The notes under the pieces are model-generated. The model saw nothing but the letters and a program-made list of their open reading frames with translations, had not been told where the DNA came from and made no database searches. A stretch of DNA of 64,000 nucleotides from Colwellia ponticola. Its GTDB lineage: Bacteria; Pseudomonadota; Gammaproteobacteria; Enterobacterales; Alteromonadaceae. Below are positions 54,933-64,000 of this stretch, piece after piece. The position numbers were made by a program, and so were the translations under genes. Position 1 is the first letter of the stretch, and every line of letters begins with the position of its first letter. The stretch covers positions 124,001-188,000 of the forward strand of contig NZ_SZVP01000003.1 in NCBI RefSeq assembly GCF_005885605.1, written 5' to 3'.

Positions 54933-55017
54933 GCCTTTTACTGAGTACAAAACTAGCTGATGGTTAATAATCAAGGTATAATCTGGGGTTATATTCTACT
55001 GTTTATGAAGTAATGTT

Positions 55018-55512
55018 ATGAAATCCTCATGGTATCGCGAGCCTTGGGCTTGGTTAGTTTTTATTCTACCTTTTACCGCTGTGGTAGCAGGTATTACTAC
55101 TTATATCATTGCCAATACTAACCCTGACTCGTTAGTATTAGGTGATTATTATAAAAAAGGTAAATCAATCAATTTAGAAGTAAGTAAAGTAAAAACTGCA
55201 CAAAAGCTAGGTATGCGCTTTGCTCTACAATTAAAAGATAATCAACTGGTGATAAAACCAACGGGTATTGAAAAGGTTTTCCCTTTACTTAATGTGACTT
55301 TTTTCCATCCAACGCTTGAAGAAAAAGATTTTTATTTAGCATTAACCCCAGATGGTAATGGTTACTTTAGACATCACTTCGATGAAGAAGTGGTTGGTAA
55401 ATGGAAACTGACCTTAACGTCTTTTGAAGGCGACTGGAAAATACAAGATACTATTACCCTGCCGCAAGACAATTTTATCGACTTAATACCTGATCCGACA
55501 AAAGCTCAATAG
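55018..55512 (+). CDS. fixH: FixH/CcoH-like cbb3 assembly protein
   Basis: A 164-aa protein with an N-terminal membrane helix (about 9-31, WAWLVFILPFTAVVAGITTY) and a periplasmic domain containing DYYKKGKSIN near residue 43. This is typical of FixH/CcoH, which assists cbb3 maturation together with the copper ATPase CcoI. It is located between ccoP and ccoI as in other proteobacteria, but after a terminator, so it likely has its own promoter. Confidence 0.87.
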   Translation: MKSSWYREPWAWLVFILPFTAVVAGITTYIIANTNPDSLVLGDYYKKGKSINLEVSKVKTAQKLGMRFALQLKDNQLVIKPTGIEKVFPLLNVTFFHPTLEEKDFYLALTPDGNGYFRHHFDEEVVGKWKLTLTSFEGDWKIQDTITLPQDNFIDLIPDPTKAQ

Positions 55513-55586
55513 CTTGAGTTGATAGTCGACAATCAATAACCTAATTACTGCGGTTTATATTATAGCCCTTTCACTCATACCTTTTT

Positions 55587-55624
55587 AGTCACTAATATGG
55601 CCGTTAACCGCCATATTAGTGACT
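55587..55624. repeat. Perfect 15-bp stem-loop before ccoI
   Basis: AGTCACTAATATGGC and its exact complement enclose an 8-nt loop (CGTTAACC). The stem ends 20 nt before the ccoI ATG. It has no T-tract. The upstream in-frame ATG of ccoI (55597) lies inside this stem, which argues against that start. Its location would let an mRNA hairpin influence ccoI translation or processing. Confidence 0.75.
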
Positions 55625-55644
55625 CTACTGCTAAGAAAGTAACC

Positions 55645-58173
55645 ATGACCAGCAAATGTTTTCACTGTTATGAAGCCGTTCCTACTGGAGTTAACCTTTC
55701 GGTTGAAATTAACCATGTAACGCAACCTATGTGTTGTATTGGCTGCCAAGCGGTAGCGCAAACTATTATTGATAACGGTCTTACTCAATATTACACCGTA
55801 AGAACTGAGCCAGCTCAAAAAGGTCAACCGCTGGTACCTGAGCAATTACAAAAAAATAAATTACTTGATGAAGCCGTTTTACAAAGTGAATTTATTTATC
55901 AAGATAAAGACTGCAAAGAAGCAATATTAACCATTGATGGTATAAGCTGCGCCGCTTGTGCTTGGTTAATAGAGATGCAATTAAAAAAACTTAACGGTTT
56001 AGTCAATATTAGTGTTAATGCAACCAGCCAAAGAGCAACGGTTAGGTGGCAAGATGACAAAGTTAAGTTAAGTGAAATTTTATTAGCTATTGAACATATT
56101 GGCTATCAAGCACTTCCTTTTAAAGCCAATGATGCAGAAATAAGAAATAAAAAACAAAGTAAAGAATTTATTAAGCGCTTGGGCATTAGTGGTATTTTAA
56201 TGATGCAAGTGATGATGATTGCATTTGGTCTATACTTTGGTGCCTTTAGTGGTATGGCTGAGCATAATAAAGTATACCTGCGCTGGGTTAGCTTTATTTT
56301 AACTATTCCTATTATCTTTTATGGTGCCTTCCCTTTTTATACCGGTGCGATAAAAGCGATAAAAGCAAAACGCTTATCAATGGATGTGCCTGTCTCTATT
56401 GCCATTATTTTAGCCTTTAGTGCCAGTGCTTGGGGAACCATTAGCGAGCAAGGCGAAGTCTACTTTGAATCTGTCTCAATGTTTACCTTCTTACTACTTA
56501 TTGGTAAATTCCTTGAATTTAGAGCGCGCTCACATGCGGCGCAAGTGTCAGCTAATTTATTAAAATTGATGCCGATGACCGCAACTAAGATTGTTTTTTC
56601 TAACGACAGTAGTACTGTCAATACTGACAGCAGCAACAATGGGGCAACTAACACGCCTACTCAACAGAATGAAAAATCGCTACAACGCGAAGTAATGGTT
56701 GCGGCTAAACAACTTATCAGAGGCGATACCGTGATGGTAAAACCTGGCGAAGTTGTCCCCGCTGATGGCGTTATCACCGCAGGCTCAAGTCAATTAAATG
56801 AAGCGATGTTATCAGGTGAACAATTGCCCATTAGTAAAACAATCAATGACAGTGTCTTTGCTGGTACCATTAATGGTGATGGTAATATTATGGTGCAGGT
56901 CAAGCAAGCTTCAAGTCAATCATTTCTAAGCCAACTTATTCGTTTAAGCGAACAATCTCAAGCACATAAACCTAAGATAGCGCAGTTATCAGATAAAATA
57001 GCGCAATATTTTGTTGCATTGATTTTATTAACCTCTATTGCAACGGCTATTTATTGGCAACAGCATATGCCTGAAGAAGCCTTTTGGATCACCCTGTCTG
57101 TTTTAGTCGCCACCTGCCCTTGTGCGTTATCGTTAGCGACCCCCACCGGATTAACTTGTGCAACCACACGATTAAACCGTGCCGGCATTATGATTAAAGG
57201 CGGTCATGTCATGGAAACCATGCCAGAGATAAATTGCTTTGCTTTTGACAAAACAGGTACATTAACAACTGGCGAGTTTACCATTGGCGATATTGAATTA
57301 CTTGAAACAGCTACAAAGCACAGTCGCGAACAAGTACTCGCGATTGCCGCAGCGTTAGAAGCGCACTCTGAGCACCCTATTGCCAAGCCTTTTGCTGAGT
57401 ATAGGGATTATCACGTCACGGCTGAACAGGTTAAAGTACATTCAGGAAAAGGTGTTAGTGGTACTATCAATGCTATTGATTACGCTATTGGTAAATATAG
57501 CTGGTTGGAAAAAAGCACTGAGAATAAAGATAACGATCAGGCTATTAACAGTAGTGAGTCGATAAGTACTAATGAAAAAGCCAACTTAAAAGGTGCCAGC
57601 TGTGTGTTAATGGCTAATAACAATGTTGTTGCTGTTTTTCACCTTGTTGATAAAGTTCGTGAAGATGCCTTTGAAACCTTATCAATCCTTAACGAAGATA
57701 ACAAAACCTTATTATTATCAGGTGATAGTCAACTCGCCTGTGACACGCTAACTAAAACATTACCAATACATAACGCTTTAGGCGGCCTTAGTGCTCAAGA
57801 TAAAATGTTGCAAATTCAACATGCACAAGCACAAGGTTATAAAGTCGCGATGACAGGTGACGGCGTCAACGACTCGCCCGTATTTGGTGCTGCCCATGTC
57901 TCAATTGCCATGGGCTGTGGCGCAGATATTACCAAAAGTGGCGCCGATGTTATTTTACTTAACAACAAAATGAGTAGTATTAATACGTTAGTCAAGGTCT
58001 CACATAGAACGCGCCGGATAATAATACAAAACTATTTATGGGCTTTTGGTTACAATGCTATTGTATTACCCTTAGCAGTAACTGGCTATATAACGCCTTA
58101 CATGGCTGTTATTGGTATGTCTACCAGCTCCATTTTAGTGATTAGCAACTCTTTACGCTTACTTAAAGACTAA
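55645..58173 (+). CDS. ccoI: Copper-exporting P-type ATPase for cbb3 assembly
   Basis: An 842-aa P1B-ATPase of the FixI/CopA2 type. A Cys-rich N-terminus (C5, C8, C30, C31, C34) precedes an HMA domain with C102-x2-C105. The membrane copper site is the CPC motif in TCPCALSLATPTG, the phosphorylated Asp lies in DKTGTLTTG, and the hinge is GDGVNDSP. It moves copper to the periplasm for cbb3 maturation rather than for resistance. ATG 55645 is preferred over 55597, which lies in a hairpin. A Ser/Asn-rich insertion near residue 320 is unusual. Confidence 0.94.
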   Translation: MTSKCFHCYEAVPTGVNLSVEINHVTQPMCCIGCQAVAQTIIDNGLTQYYTVRTEPAQKGQPLVPEQLQKNKLLDEAVLQSEFIYQDKDCKEAILTIDGISCAACAWLIEMQLKKLNGLVNISVNATSQRATVRWQDDKVKLSEILLAIEHIGYQALPFKANDAEIRNKKQSKEFIKRLGISGILMMQVMMIAFGLYFGAFSGMAEHNKVYLRWVSFILTIPIIFYGAFPFYTGAIKAIKAKRLSMDVPVSIAIILAFSASAWGTISEQGEVYFESVSMFTFLLLIGKFLEFRARSHAAQVSANLLKLMPMTATKIVFSNDSSTVNTDSSNNGATNTPTQQNEKSLQREVMVAAKQLIRGDTVMVKPGEVVPADGVITAGSSQLNEAMLSGEQLPISKTINDSVFAGTINGDGNIMVQVKQASSQSFLSQLIRLSEQSQAHKPKIAQLSDKIAQYFVALILLTSIATAIYWQQHMPEEAFWITLSVLVATCPCALSLATPTGLTCATTRLNRAGIMIKGGHVMETMPEINCFAFDKTGTLTTGEFTIGDIELLETATKHSREQVLAIAAALEAHSEHPIAKPFAEYRDYHVTAEQVKVHSGKGVSGTINAIDYAIGKYSWLEKSTENKDNDQAINSSESISTNEKANLKGASCVLMANNNVVAVFHLVDKVREDAFETLSILNEDNKTLLLSGDSQLACDTLTKTLPIHNALGGLSAQDKMLQIQHAQAQGYKVAMTGDGVNDSPVFGAAHVSIAMGCGADITKSGADVILLNNKMSSINTLVKVSHRTRRIIIQNYLWAFGYNAIVLPLAVTGYITPYMAVIGMSTSSILVISNSLRLLKD

Positions 58174-58287
58174 GGCAAGCCTCAACGTAAAATAATCGTG
58201 TCTAATCAACATATAACCCGAGCAAGCAGATAAAGCGACTAGCTTATTTTGCTTACTTAACTTAGTAATGGCCAGCATGAGAATCCT

Positions 58288-58563
58288 ATGAGTATTATTT
58301 ATATATTAATCCCTCTCGCGGTTTTATTAACCGCTTTAGGTATTTATCTGTTTTTTTGGGCTGTTAAAACTGAGCAGTTTGACGACTTAGAAAAACAAGG
58401 TATGAGCATACTGTTTGATGATGAAAAAGAGCATAATACGACTAAAGATAACAAAGATGCACCGCATCATGCTGTTGAAAACGAATTAGTGACAGAGCCA
58501 GAGCCAGAAAAAATTATCAATACGCCAGAGCAAGATACTGAGCAAAGCACTATCAAAAAATGA
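58288..58563 (+). CDS. ccoS: cbb3 oxidase maturation protein CcoS
   Basis: A 91-aa protein with one N-terminal helix (about 3-25) and the CcoS signature FFWAVKTEQFDDLEKQGM. The C-terminal tail is acidic and longer than in many homologues. It is needed for cofactor insertion into CcoN. Its stop overlaps the next gene's start by 4 nt (ATGA), so the two are translated together. Confidence 0.92.
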   Translation: MSIIYILIPLAVLLTALGIYLFFWAVKTEQFDDLEKQGMSILFDDEKEHNTTKDNKDAPHHAVENELVTEPEPEKIINTPEQDTEQSTIKK

Positions 58564-59315
58564 CTCTAGATCTTTTCTCTGCTTTTCTTATTGGTTTATT
58601 AGGCTCAGGTCATTGTCTAGCCATGTGTGGTGGTATTACCACCATGCTTACTTCTGCCGTTGATAATCAGCCTCTCTCAACAAACACCTACCGAAAAGCC
58701 AATACTAAGGGCAGTATACCAATTACAGTATTGCCTACAAGTGTTGGTTGTTCGCCGCAAACCTTCCGTTTAAATCTTATTTTTTTCTATCATGTTGGTC
58801 GTATTGCTAGCTATTGCCTTATTGGTGCCATTGTTGGTTTTACTAGCTCTATTGCCGCTAAAAACATTGGTTTACCGCTTATTGGGCTACGTTTAGTCGC
58901 CGCCGTATTTCTTATTCTATTGGGTCTATATATTGGTCAATGGCTATTATGGTTAAATAGGGTGGAGTCGCTTGGTAAAGGTTTATGGCATTACTTATCA
59001 CCTATGGCTAAATACGTCATCCCCGTTAATAACCGTAAAAAAGCGCTGGCTTTAGGTGCTTTGTGGGGCTGGTTACCCTGCGGCTTAGTGTATTCAACAC
59101 TGACTTGGGCGCTCGCAAGTGGCAATATCATCACAGGTGCAGCGATTATGCTATTTTTTGGTTTAGGTACTTTACCTGCTTTAGTGGGTTTGTCATTAGG
59201 TATTAATAGCATAAAAAAAATACTGACCAACCGCTATTTTCGAAAAGTGATGGCTATTTCGTTGATCGTTTATGGTATATATAGTTTTATAGTTGCATAT
59301 CAACAACTGTTCTAA
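58560..59315 (+). CDS. SafE/DsbD-like membrane protein of the cco cluster
   Basis: A 251-aa membrane protein with about six or seven helices of the sulfite exporter/urease accessory UreH-like family. The N-terminal signature GLLGSGHCLAMCGG and a later WGWLPCGLVYS are typical Cys-containing motifs. In many gammaproteobacteria this gene follows ccoS and is thought to help metal or redox handling in cbb3 assembly. It overlaps ccoS by 4 nt. The substrate is unknown. Confidence 0.85.
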   Translation: MTLDLFSAFLIGLLGSGHCLAMCGGITTMLTSAVDNQPLSTNTYRKANTKGSIPITVLPTSVGCSPQTFRLNLIFFYHVGRIASYCLIGAIVGFTSSIAAKNIGLPLIGLRLVAAVFLILLGLYIGQWLLWLNRVESLGKGLWHYLSPMAKYVIPVNNRKKALALGALWGWLPCGLVYSTLTWALASGNIITGAAIMLFFGLGTLPALVGLSLGINSIKKILTNRYFRKVMAISLIVYGIYSFIVAYQQLF

Positions 59316-59376
59316 TAACATGCACAAGTATTAAGGTTATCTTATGGTTGTCCTAAATTTAGAGTAAGTACTTATT

Positions 59377-60096
59377 ATGCAAAATAAAAGTTGCCCTTCA
59401 ACACAACATATTAGTTGTCAAAACTGCAGCATCAGTGAACTGTGTTTACCCTTCACTTTAAATGACAAAGAACTCGATTCTCTCGATGATATTATTGATA
59501 GAAAACGCCCTATTCACAAAGGGGATAAATTATTTCATGACGGTCAAGAGTTACATGCACTTTATGCTATTCGTTCAGGTACCTTTAAAAGTTTTACCGT
59601 CAATGAGCAAGGCGAAGAACAAATTACTGGTTTTCACTTAGCAGGTGATTTACTCGGTTTTGATGCCATTGCAGATAACCAACATCCCAGCTTTGCCCAA
59701 GCACTTGAAACCTCTATGGTTTGTGAAATACCTTATACTAATTTAGATGAATTATCTAACACCATGCCTAAGCTGAAAAAACAGGTACTGCGTTTGATGA
59801 GTCACGAAATTAAAACTGATCAAGAAATGCTTACTCTTCTCAATAGAAAAAATGCCGAGCAACGCGTAGCGACTTTTTTAGTCAGTTTAAGTGAGCGTTA
59901 TCATGCCCGTGGTTTATCTGCGACCGAATTTCGTTTAACGATGACCCGTAGTGATATTGGCAATTATATTGGTTTAACGGTTGAAACCATTAGCCGCTTG
60001 TTAAATCGCTTTCATAAAAGTGGTTTGATTAAAGTAGATGGTAAATTGATTTCAATTATTGAGATGAAAAGCCTTATCGAGACCGCTGCTTTATAA
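59377..60096 (+). CDS. fnr: FNR-family oxygen-sensing transcription regulator
   Basis: A 239-aa Crp/Fnr regulator. Iron-sulfur ligands C14, C17 and C23 ([10 protein letters not shown]) and C116 match the [4Fe-4S] site of E. coli FNR. The sensor domain is followed by a dimer helix and an HTH in which E203, S206 and R207 (TVETISR) match the residues reading TTGAT. It should activate the cbb3 operon through the box at 51331 and many anaerobic genes. It lies 61 nt after the SafE-like gene, with no FNR box of its own seen. Confidence 0.95.
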   Translation: MQNKSCPSTQHISCQNCSISELCLPFTLNDKELDSLDDIIDRKRPIHKGDKLFHDGQELHALYAIRSGTFKSFTVNEQGEEQITGFHLAGDLLGFDAIADNQHPSFAQALETSMVCEIPYTNLDELSNTMPKLKKQVLRLMSHEIKTDQEMLTLLNRKNAEQRVATFLVSLSERYHARGLSATEFRLTMTRSDIGNYIGLTVETISRLLNRFHKSGLIKVDGKLISIIEMKSLIETAAL

Positions 60097-60293
60097 CGAC
60101 TACATAACGACTTGTAATTACCTAGTCGCCATTCACTATCGAGGGTTCATGCGATTAAAAGCAATGAGCCATCAGCACATTAATCGTTTTAGTTAAAGAC
60201 AAGCTTAACTAAACTTGATTTAAAACAAGCATTAATTTTTCAACTTTGCTATAAGTAAGGTAACGTTATTACTTTAGTTTGGAAACAGTTGCT

Positions 60294-61274
60294 ATGGACA
60301 TGTATCAAAATATTCTCGTTGTTATTGACCCAACAACCAATGAACAAAAAGCCTTTAAACGTGCAATAGATCTCGCATCAAGAATTCAAACCGCAGTACC
60401 TGATATGAGCGTTAATATCACTGCTTTTTTTAGTATTTTTGACTTTTCTTATGAGATGACCACTATTTTATCTAGTGGTGAGCGCGACAATATGCGCCAA
60501 ATGGTGATTGATGAAAAACAACAATGGCTAGATGATGTTATCTCGGTTAATAGCCTGCAAGTGAACAATACCTCAGCAAATATGTCTCAAATAAGTATTA
60601 CTAGCGAAGTGGTATGGCACAACCGCCCTTATGAAGCGATTATAAACAAGATTATTAACGATAAGTATGGCTTAGTCATCAAAGGTACCCACCAACATGA
60701 TAAGTTTAAATCGGTAGTATTTACCCCAACCGACTGGCACCTTTTAAGAAAATGTCCTTGTCCGGTTTTACTGGTTAAAGAGCATGATTGGCCTGAACAA
60801 GGTAATATATTAGCTGCTCTGAATGTCGGTAGCGATGAAGCTGAGCACTTATCTTTAAATGATAAAATTACTAAACAAGCTAAAAATATTGCCTGGTTAA
60901 CCAACGCCAATGTCCATCTTGTTAACTCTTATCCTGGTACCCCGGTAAATATTGCCATTGAAATACCTGAGTTTGACGCTAGTGAATACAATAGTGCTAT
61001 GCAAGCACACCATAAAGAAGCAATGAACAAACACGCTGAAAACTTTGATATTGCCTTAAGTAATACTCATGTTGAGGAAGGCTTACCCGAAGCGGTCATT
61101 GAAGCGGTCGCGTCAAAAATTGATGCTGAGTTAGTTATTTTAGGCACCATAGGTCGTACGGGTATTTCTGCTGCGCTTATTGGTAATACTGCGGAGCATG
61201 TTATTGACCAATTAAATTGTGATGTCTTAGCGTTAAAACCTGAAGGTTATATATCACCTATGGCTGCTACCTAG
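60294..61274 (+). CDS. uspE: Universal stress protein E
   Basis: A 326-aa protein of two tandem Usp domains. The first begins MYQNILVVIDPTTNEQKAF and has FDFSYEMTTILSSGERDNMR and TDWHLLRKCPCPVLLVKEH. The second ends with LGTIGRTGISAALIGNTAEH, which carries the nucleotide-binding G-x2-G-x9-G pattern. Position after fnr is the same as in E. coli. ATG 60294 gives the usual MxMYQN start; a TTG at 60279 is less likely. Transcription ends at a very strong hairpin. Confidence 0.95.
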   Translation: MDMYQNILVVIDPTTNEQKAFKRAIDLASRIQTAVPDMSVNITAFFSIFDFSYEMTTILSSGERDNMRQMVIDEKQQWLDDVISVNSLQVNNTSANMSQISITSEVVWHNRPYEAIINKIINDKYGLVIKGTHQHDKFKSVVFTPTDWHLLRKCPCPVLLVKEHDWPEQGNILAALNVGSDEAEHLSLNDKITKQAKNIAWLTNANVHLVNSYPGTPVNIAIEIPEFDASEYNSAMQAHHKEAMNKHAENFDIALSNTHVEEGLPEAVIEAVASKIDAELVILGTIGRTGISAALIGNTAEHVIDQLNCDVLALKPEGYISPMAAT

Positions 61275-61295
61275 TCGCTGATTAAAAACGTCATA

Positions 61296-61350
61296 CAAGC
61301 GAAAATAAATAAGGCAACCTAACTCAGGTTGCCTTATTTATTTTCGCTTG
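61296..61350. terminator. Bidirectional terminator, 25-bp perfect stem
   Basis: Arms at 61296-61320 and 61326-61350 are perfectly complementary, with a 5-nt loop (AACTC). The inner part AAGGCAACCT is GC-richer and the outer part is A/T-rich, giving a U-run in both directions. It serves uspE (+) and pxpC (-). Confidence 0.92.
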
Positions 61351-61373
61351 CCTTTAAACTGTTTAAGTTAAGA

Positions 61374-62348
61374 TTAACTACAAACTATCAGCTTAGTTTG
61401 TTGCAAACGACTTAGCTGCAGGTGAAAAAGATTATCCGCTTGTGACATGCTAATAGCCTCAAAGCGGACAGTGTCACCTTGGCGACATTGTGATAATTTA
61501 GCGCAATCTTGAGAAATAACAGCACCAATTTTAGGGTAGCCACCAATGGTTTGCCTATCATTGAGTAAAACTATCGGTTGACCATCGGCAGGGACTTGTA
61601 CTGCACCATAACAAATACCTTCAGAAAGTATTCCTGCAATATCGGCTTTTATCGCTCTACCTTGCAAACGATAACCCATACGATCCCAATGTTTACTGAC
61701 TTGATAGTCACTCGAAAAAAACAACCTTTTTTCTATCATTGAAAAGTGTTGTTGTTGATAACTTAACACCGTACTTAATACCAGTTCATTGCTGTATTGT
61801 GGTTGTTGATACTCAGCTAACATAAGCAGTTTTAGTTTCTCAGCACTGTTAATAACGCCTTGGCAAGGTAATACATCGTTCACCATGAGTTTACTGCCAT
61901 TAATACCACCAACAGATTCTCGACATACTGTTGCTGTGCTGCCAAAGCTTGGTTTTATAGTAAAGCCGCCGGCAACCGCTAAATAACAACGCACACCTAC
62001 TTGGCTAAAGCCTAAACGAATAGTATCGCCCGCTTTAACTAGAAAACTTTGCCACAAGGATTGTCCTTTACCGTTAATGGTTAGTGGCATAGGCGCGCCT
62101 GTAACCGCAATGACGCAATCACGTTGTGCGGTTAATGCTAGGCCGCCTAAACTAATTTCTATGGTGCTGGTGTTAAGTGTATTACCACAGAGTTTATTAG
62201 CCCAATAAAAAGCCAGCGCATCTGCTGGTCCGCCATTGGTAAGACCTAAGTTAAAGCTACCATAACGTCCTGCATCTTGAATTAAACTTAAAATGCCGGC
62301 ATTAGTTACAACAAAACCTAACTCGTCACTGCTGGTTAATGTTTTCAT
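61374..62348 (-). CDS. pxpC: 5-oxoprolinase subunit C (KipA family)
   Basis: A 324-aa biotin-dependent carboxyltransferase-like protein. The N-terminal GILSLIQDAGRYGSFNLGLT with NGGPADALAFYWANKL is the family hallmark, and a VPADGQPIVLLNDRQTIGGYP block lies in the C-terminal half. With PxpA and PxpB it forms the bacterial ATP-dependent 5-oxoprolinase, converting pyroglutamate to glutamate. It is third in pxpABC and followed by a strong terminator. Confidence 0.92.
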   Translation of the reverse strand: MKTLTSSDELGFVVTNAGILSLIQDAGRYGSFNLGLTNGGPADALAFYWANKLCGNTLNTSTIEISLGGLALTAQRDCVIAVTGAPMPLTINGKGQSLWQSFLVKAGDTIRLGFSQVGVRCYLAVAGGFTIKPSFGSTATVCRESVGGINGSKLMVNDVLPCQGVINSAEKLKLLMLAEYQQPQYSNELVLSTVLSYQQQHFSMIEKRLFFSSDYQVSKHWDRMGYRLQGRAIKADIAGILSEGICYGAVQVPADGQPIVLLNDRQTIGGYPKIGAVISQDCAKLSQCRQGDTVRFEAISMSQADNLFHLQLSRLQQTKLIVCS

Positions 62349-62383
62349 TTAGTACTGACTTGTGCATTTATAATCACAGACAT

Positions 62384-63172
62384 CTACTCTTTACTGTTTG
62401 TTTCGCCGCTAGCGGTAGTGGCATAGTTAAGTTGCCCCCCTAGCTCAAGATATTGTTGTTTATCAATAGCAACAAATTTAACGCTGTCGCCTACTTCAAC
62501 AAGCATGGGAGACTGTGCTTGTGCAGTAAACATATCAACAGGAGATAAGCCAATAATATTCCACCCTCCAGGAGATTGAGCTGGATAAACCGCCGTTTGT
62601 CTATCAGCGATAGCTACAGCGCCTTTAGGCACTTTTAAGCGTGGTGTTGTTAACCTAGGGGTAGCAATACGTTGATCAACTTCGCCTAAATAGGCAAACC
62701 CTGGTGCAAAACCAACCGCATAAACACGGTACTCTTGTGCTTGGTGTAAACTAATGACTTGCTCAATACTCAGCCTTGCTTGCTTAGCTATACGCGCTAA
62801 ATCAATACCTGATTCAGGTGAGTAATAAACAGGTATCTCAACTACACGACCTTTTTTGTGGCTATCACTACCGCATTGCGTTAATAACGTTGTAAGCTTA
62901 TTACGTAGTTGATGGTGATCTATTTCAAGGAGGTTAAACATCACTAAAAGTGAAGCGTAGGAAGGAATAACATCAATGACTTCAGTCGCTAAGTGTTGTC
63001 TAATAAGCTGGACTGCATGATGCACTTTATTACTTATTGCTGGGCTGATCACAGCCACTTGCTTAGCTGTTGTGGACTCATTCGTACCAAAGTACAACAT
63101 CAAGGTATTTTGCCCAGCAAGCTCAATACGGATATCATCGGTTATGAATGTTGATTCTAGCGAGTCAAACAC
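62384..63172 (-). CDS. pxpB: 5-oxoprolinase subunit B (KipI family)
   Basis: A 262-aa cyclophilin-like-fold protein. Family motifs are VYAVGFAPGFAYLGEVD, TPRLKVPKGAVAIADRQTA and YPAQSPGGWNIIG. In the PxpABC enzyme it pairs with PxpC; the older name refers to the KipI inhibitor of sporulation kinase. The start is GTG at 63172, about 73 nt after pxpA and about 35 nt before pxpC, which fits an operon. Its N-terminal region (about 1-25) is a little longer than common homologues. Confidence 0.92.
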   Translation of the reverse strand: MFDSLESTFITDDIRIELAGQNTLMLYFGTNESTTAKQVAVISPAISNKVHHAVQLIRQHLATEVIDVIPSYASLLVMFNLLEIDHHQLRNKLTTLLTQCGSDSHKKGRVVEIPVYYSPESGIDLARIAKQARLSIEQVISLHQAQEYRVYAVGFAPGFAYLGEVDQRIATPRLTTPRLKVPKGAVAIADRQTAVYPAQSPGGWNIIGLSPVDMFTAQAQSPMLVEVGDSVKFVAIDKQQYLELGGQLNYATTASGETNSKE

Positions 63173-63245
63173 GGTTGTAGCTACCTGTGAGCATTGTAAA
63201 ATACCTTACTAAACATATTACTAAAAACATACATAGCCAAAAACA

Positions 63246-63971
63246 TTAGCCTAATAGTGCTTTAATATCACTAATAGCCTGCACACCGGCACTATTATCA
63301 CCATGAACGCATAAACTATCTACCTGCAACGCCAGTATTTTCCCTGATAATGTGGTTACACTGCCTTGTTCTACTAACTGTTTCACTTGTGCAAGCATAG
63401 CGACTTTATTTAACATCGCGCCTGTTTTGCTGCGCGCTAATAACTTGCCTTCATCGTCATAACAGCGATCGGCAAATGCTTCACTGTAAAGCATAACCCC
63501 CACTTTCTTTGCTTGTGCTTTATAGTGATTTATTTCTGGTGTTGCTTGTATCATTAACGCCAGTTTTCTAGGGTATTGCGCCAGCGCAGTTAACACAGCG
63601 TTAAATACGTCAGGTTTACTCATCATATCATTGTAAAGCGCGCCGTGAGGTTTAACGTACTCAAGCGTTAGTCCCTGCGTATTTGCCATGCCATCTAACG
63701 CCGCCACTTGATAATGTATCAGTGCGATAATTTCTGCGGGAGAACACATCATTGAGCGACGCCCAAAGCCAACTAAATCAGGGTAACTAGGATGGGCACC
63801 AATACTTACTTGATATTTTTTAGCTAATGCCAAGGTATTTTGCATCACCAGAGGATCACCCGCATGAAAGCCACAAGCTATATTGGCTTGATCAATATGC
63901 GGCATTACCTCACTATCAAGCCCCATGGTCCAAGCACCAAAACTTTCACCTAAATCACAATTTAATTTCAT
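63246..63971 (-). CDS. pxpA: 5-oxoprolinase subunit A (LamB/YcsF family)
   Basis: A 241-aa protein that begins with the family signature LNCDLGESFGAW, followed by ANIACGFHAGDP, a GAHPSYPDLVGFGRR block and EYVKPHGALYNDM. It is the first gene of pxpABC and appears complete, with its ATG 29 nt from the window end, so the promoter is only partly visible. It acts on 5-oxoproline in the cytoplasm with PxpB and PxpC. Confidence 0.94.
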   Translation of the reverse strand: MKLNCDLGESFGAWTMGLDSEVMPHIDQANIACGFHAGDPLVMQNTLALAKKYQVSIGAHPSYPDLVGFGRRSMMCSPAEIIALIHYQVAALDGMANTQGLTLEYVKPHGALYNDMMSKPDVFNAVLTALAQYPRKLALMIQATPEINHYKAQAKKVGVMLYSEAFADRCYDDEGKLLARSKTGAMLNKVAMLAQVKQLVEQGSVTTLSGKILALQVDSLCVHGDNSAGVQAISDIKALLG

Positions 63972-64000
63972 TATTATTATTTCTCATCAATAGGATTACT

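Noticed and set aside
55597-55644. Upstream ATG for ccoI
   Set aside because: It lies within a perfect hairpin and adds residues before the conserved Cys-containing start; ATG 55645 is more plausible.

Overview
The window looks like chromosome of a cold-adapted marine gammaproteobacterium of the Alteromonadales, most like Colwellia. This is inferred from the low GC content, the protein sequences, gene orders shared with E. coli (yafS-gloB-mltD, fnr-uspE), a cbb3 oxidase cluster ending in fnr, and abundant short palindromic repeats. No tRNA, rRNA, CRISPR array or prophage was seen. About 53 protein genes are supported.

Region 1 (1-1,790) is a repeat sink around a MntA-HepT toxin-antitoxin pair. 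It holds REP-like palindromes and at least three unrelated repeat families, including a 200-bp-spaced duplication and a 49-bp tandem duplication.

Region 2 (1,800-21,954, all minus strand) is a surface polysaccharide locus of the Wzx/Wzy type. Transcription runs rmlB, rmlA, a VioA-like aminotransferase, a hexapeptide acyltransferase, wzx, a glycosyltransferase with a hexanucleotide tract, wzy, two glycosyltransferases, fnlA-fnlB-fnlC (UDP-L-FucNAc), a WbuB-like glycosyltransferase, pglC-, pglD-, maoC-, pglE- and pglF-like genes (bacillosamine-type sugar plus its initiating transferase), and galU. A MaoC hydratase sits inside the bacillosamine set. The predicted repeat unit contains a bacillosamine-like sugar, an N-acylated fucosamine and a dTDP-4-amino-4,6-dideoxyhexose. 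A possible N-terminal relic of a WecA/MraY-type transferase lies upstream of rmlB, and a Wzz-type chain-length regulator lies further upstream.

Region 3 (22,419-30,600) has a beta-CASP nuclease, wzz, a REP-associated tyrosine transposase (RAYT) embedded in dense REP arrays, an unknown gene and helicase IV.

Region 4 (30,600-43,100) has a soluble PAS-PAS chemoreceptor, a response-regulator relic, sbcB, a tandem REP array, dctBD with a sigma-54-type promoter before a porin, a DASS dicarboxylate symporter, a beta-hydroxyacid dehydrogenase, a MITE-like element and glutathione peroxidase.

Region 5 (43,100-64,000) is housekeeping: lysC with a lysine riboswitch, elyC, a Nif3-like gene, yafS, gloB, mltD, the ccoNOQP-fixH-ccoI-ccoS-safE-fnr-uspE respiratory block with an FNR box before ccoN, and pxpABC.

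The strongest unusual signals are the REP/RAYT system, whose stems show base-pair compensation and a fixed pairing of stem type with orientation, and the maoC gene inside the bacillosamine operon.
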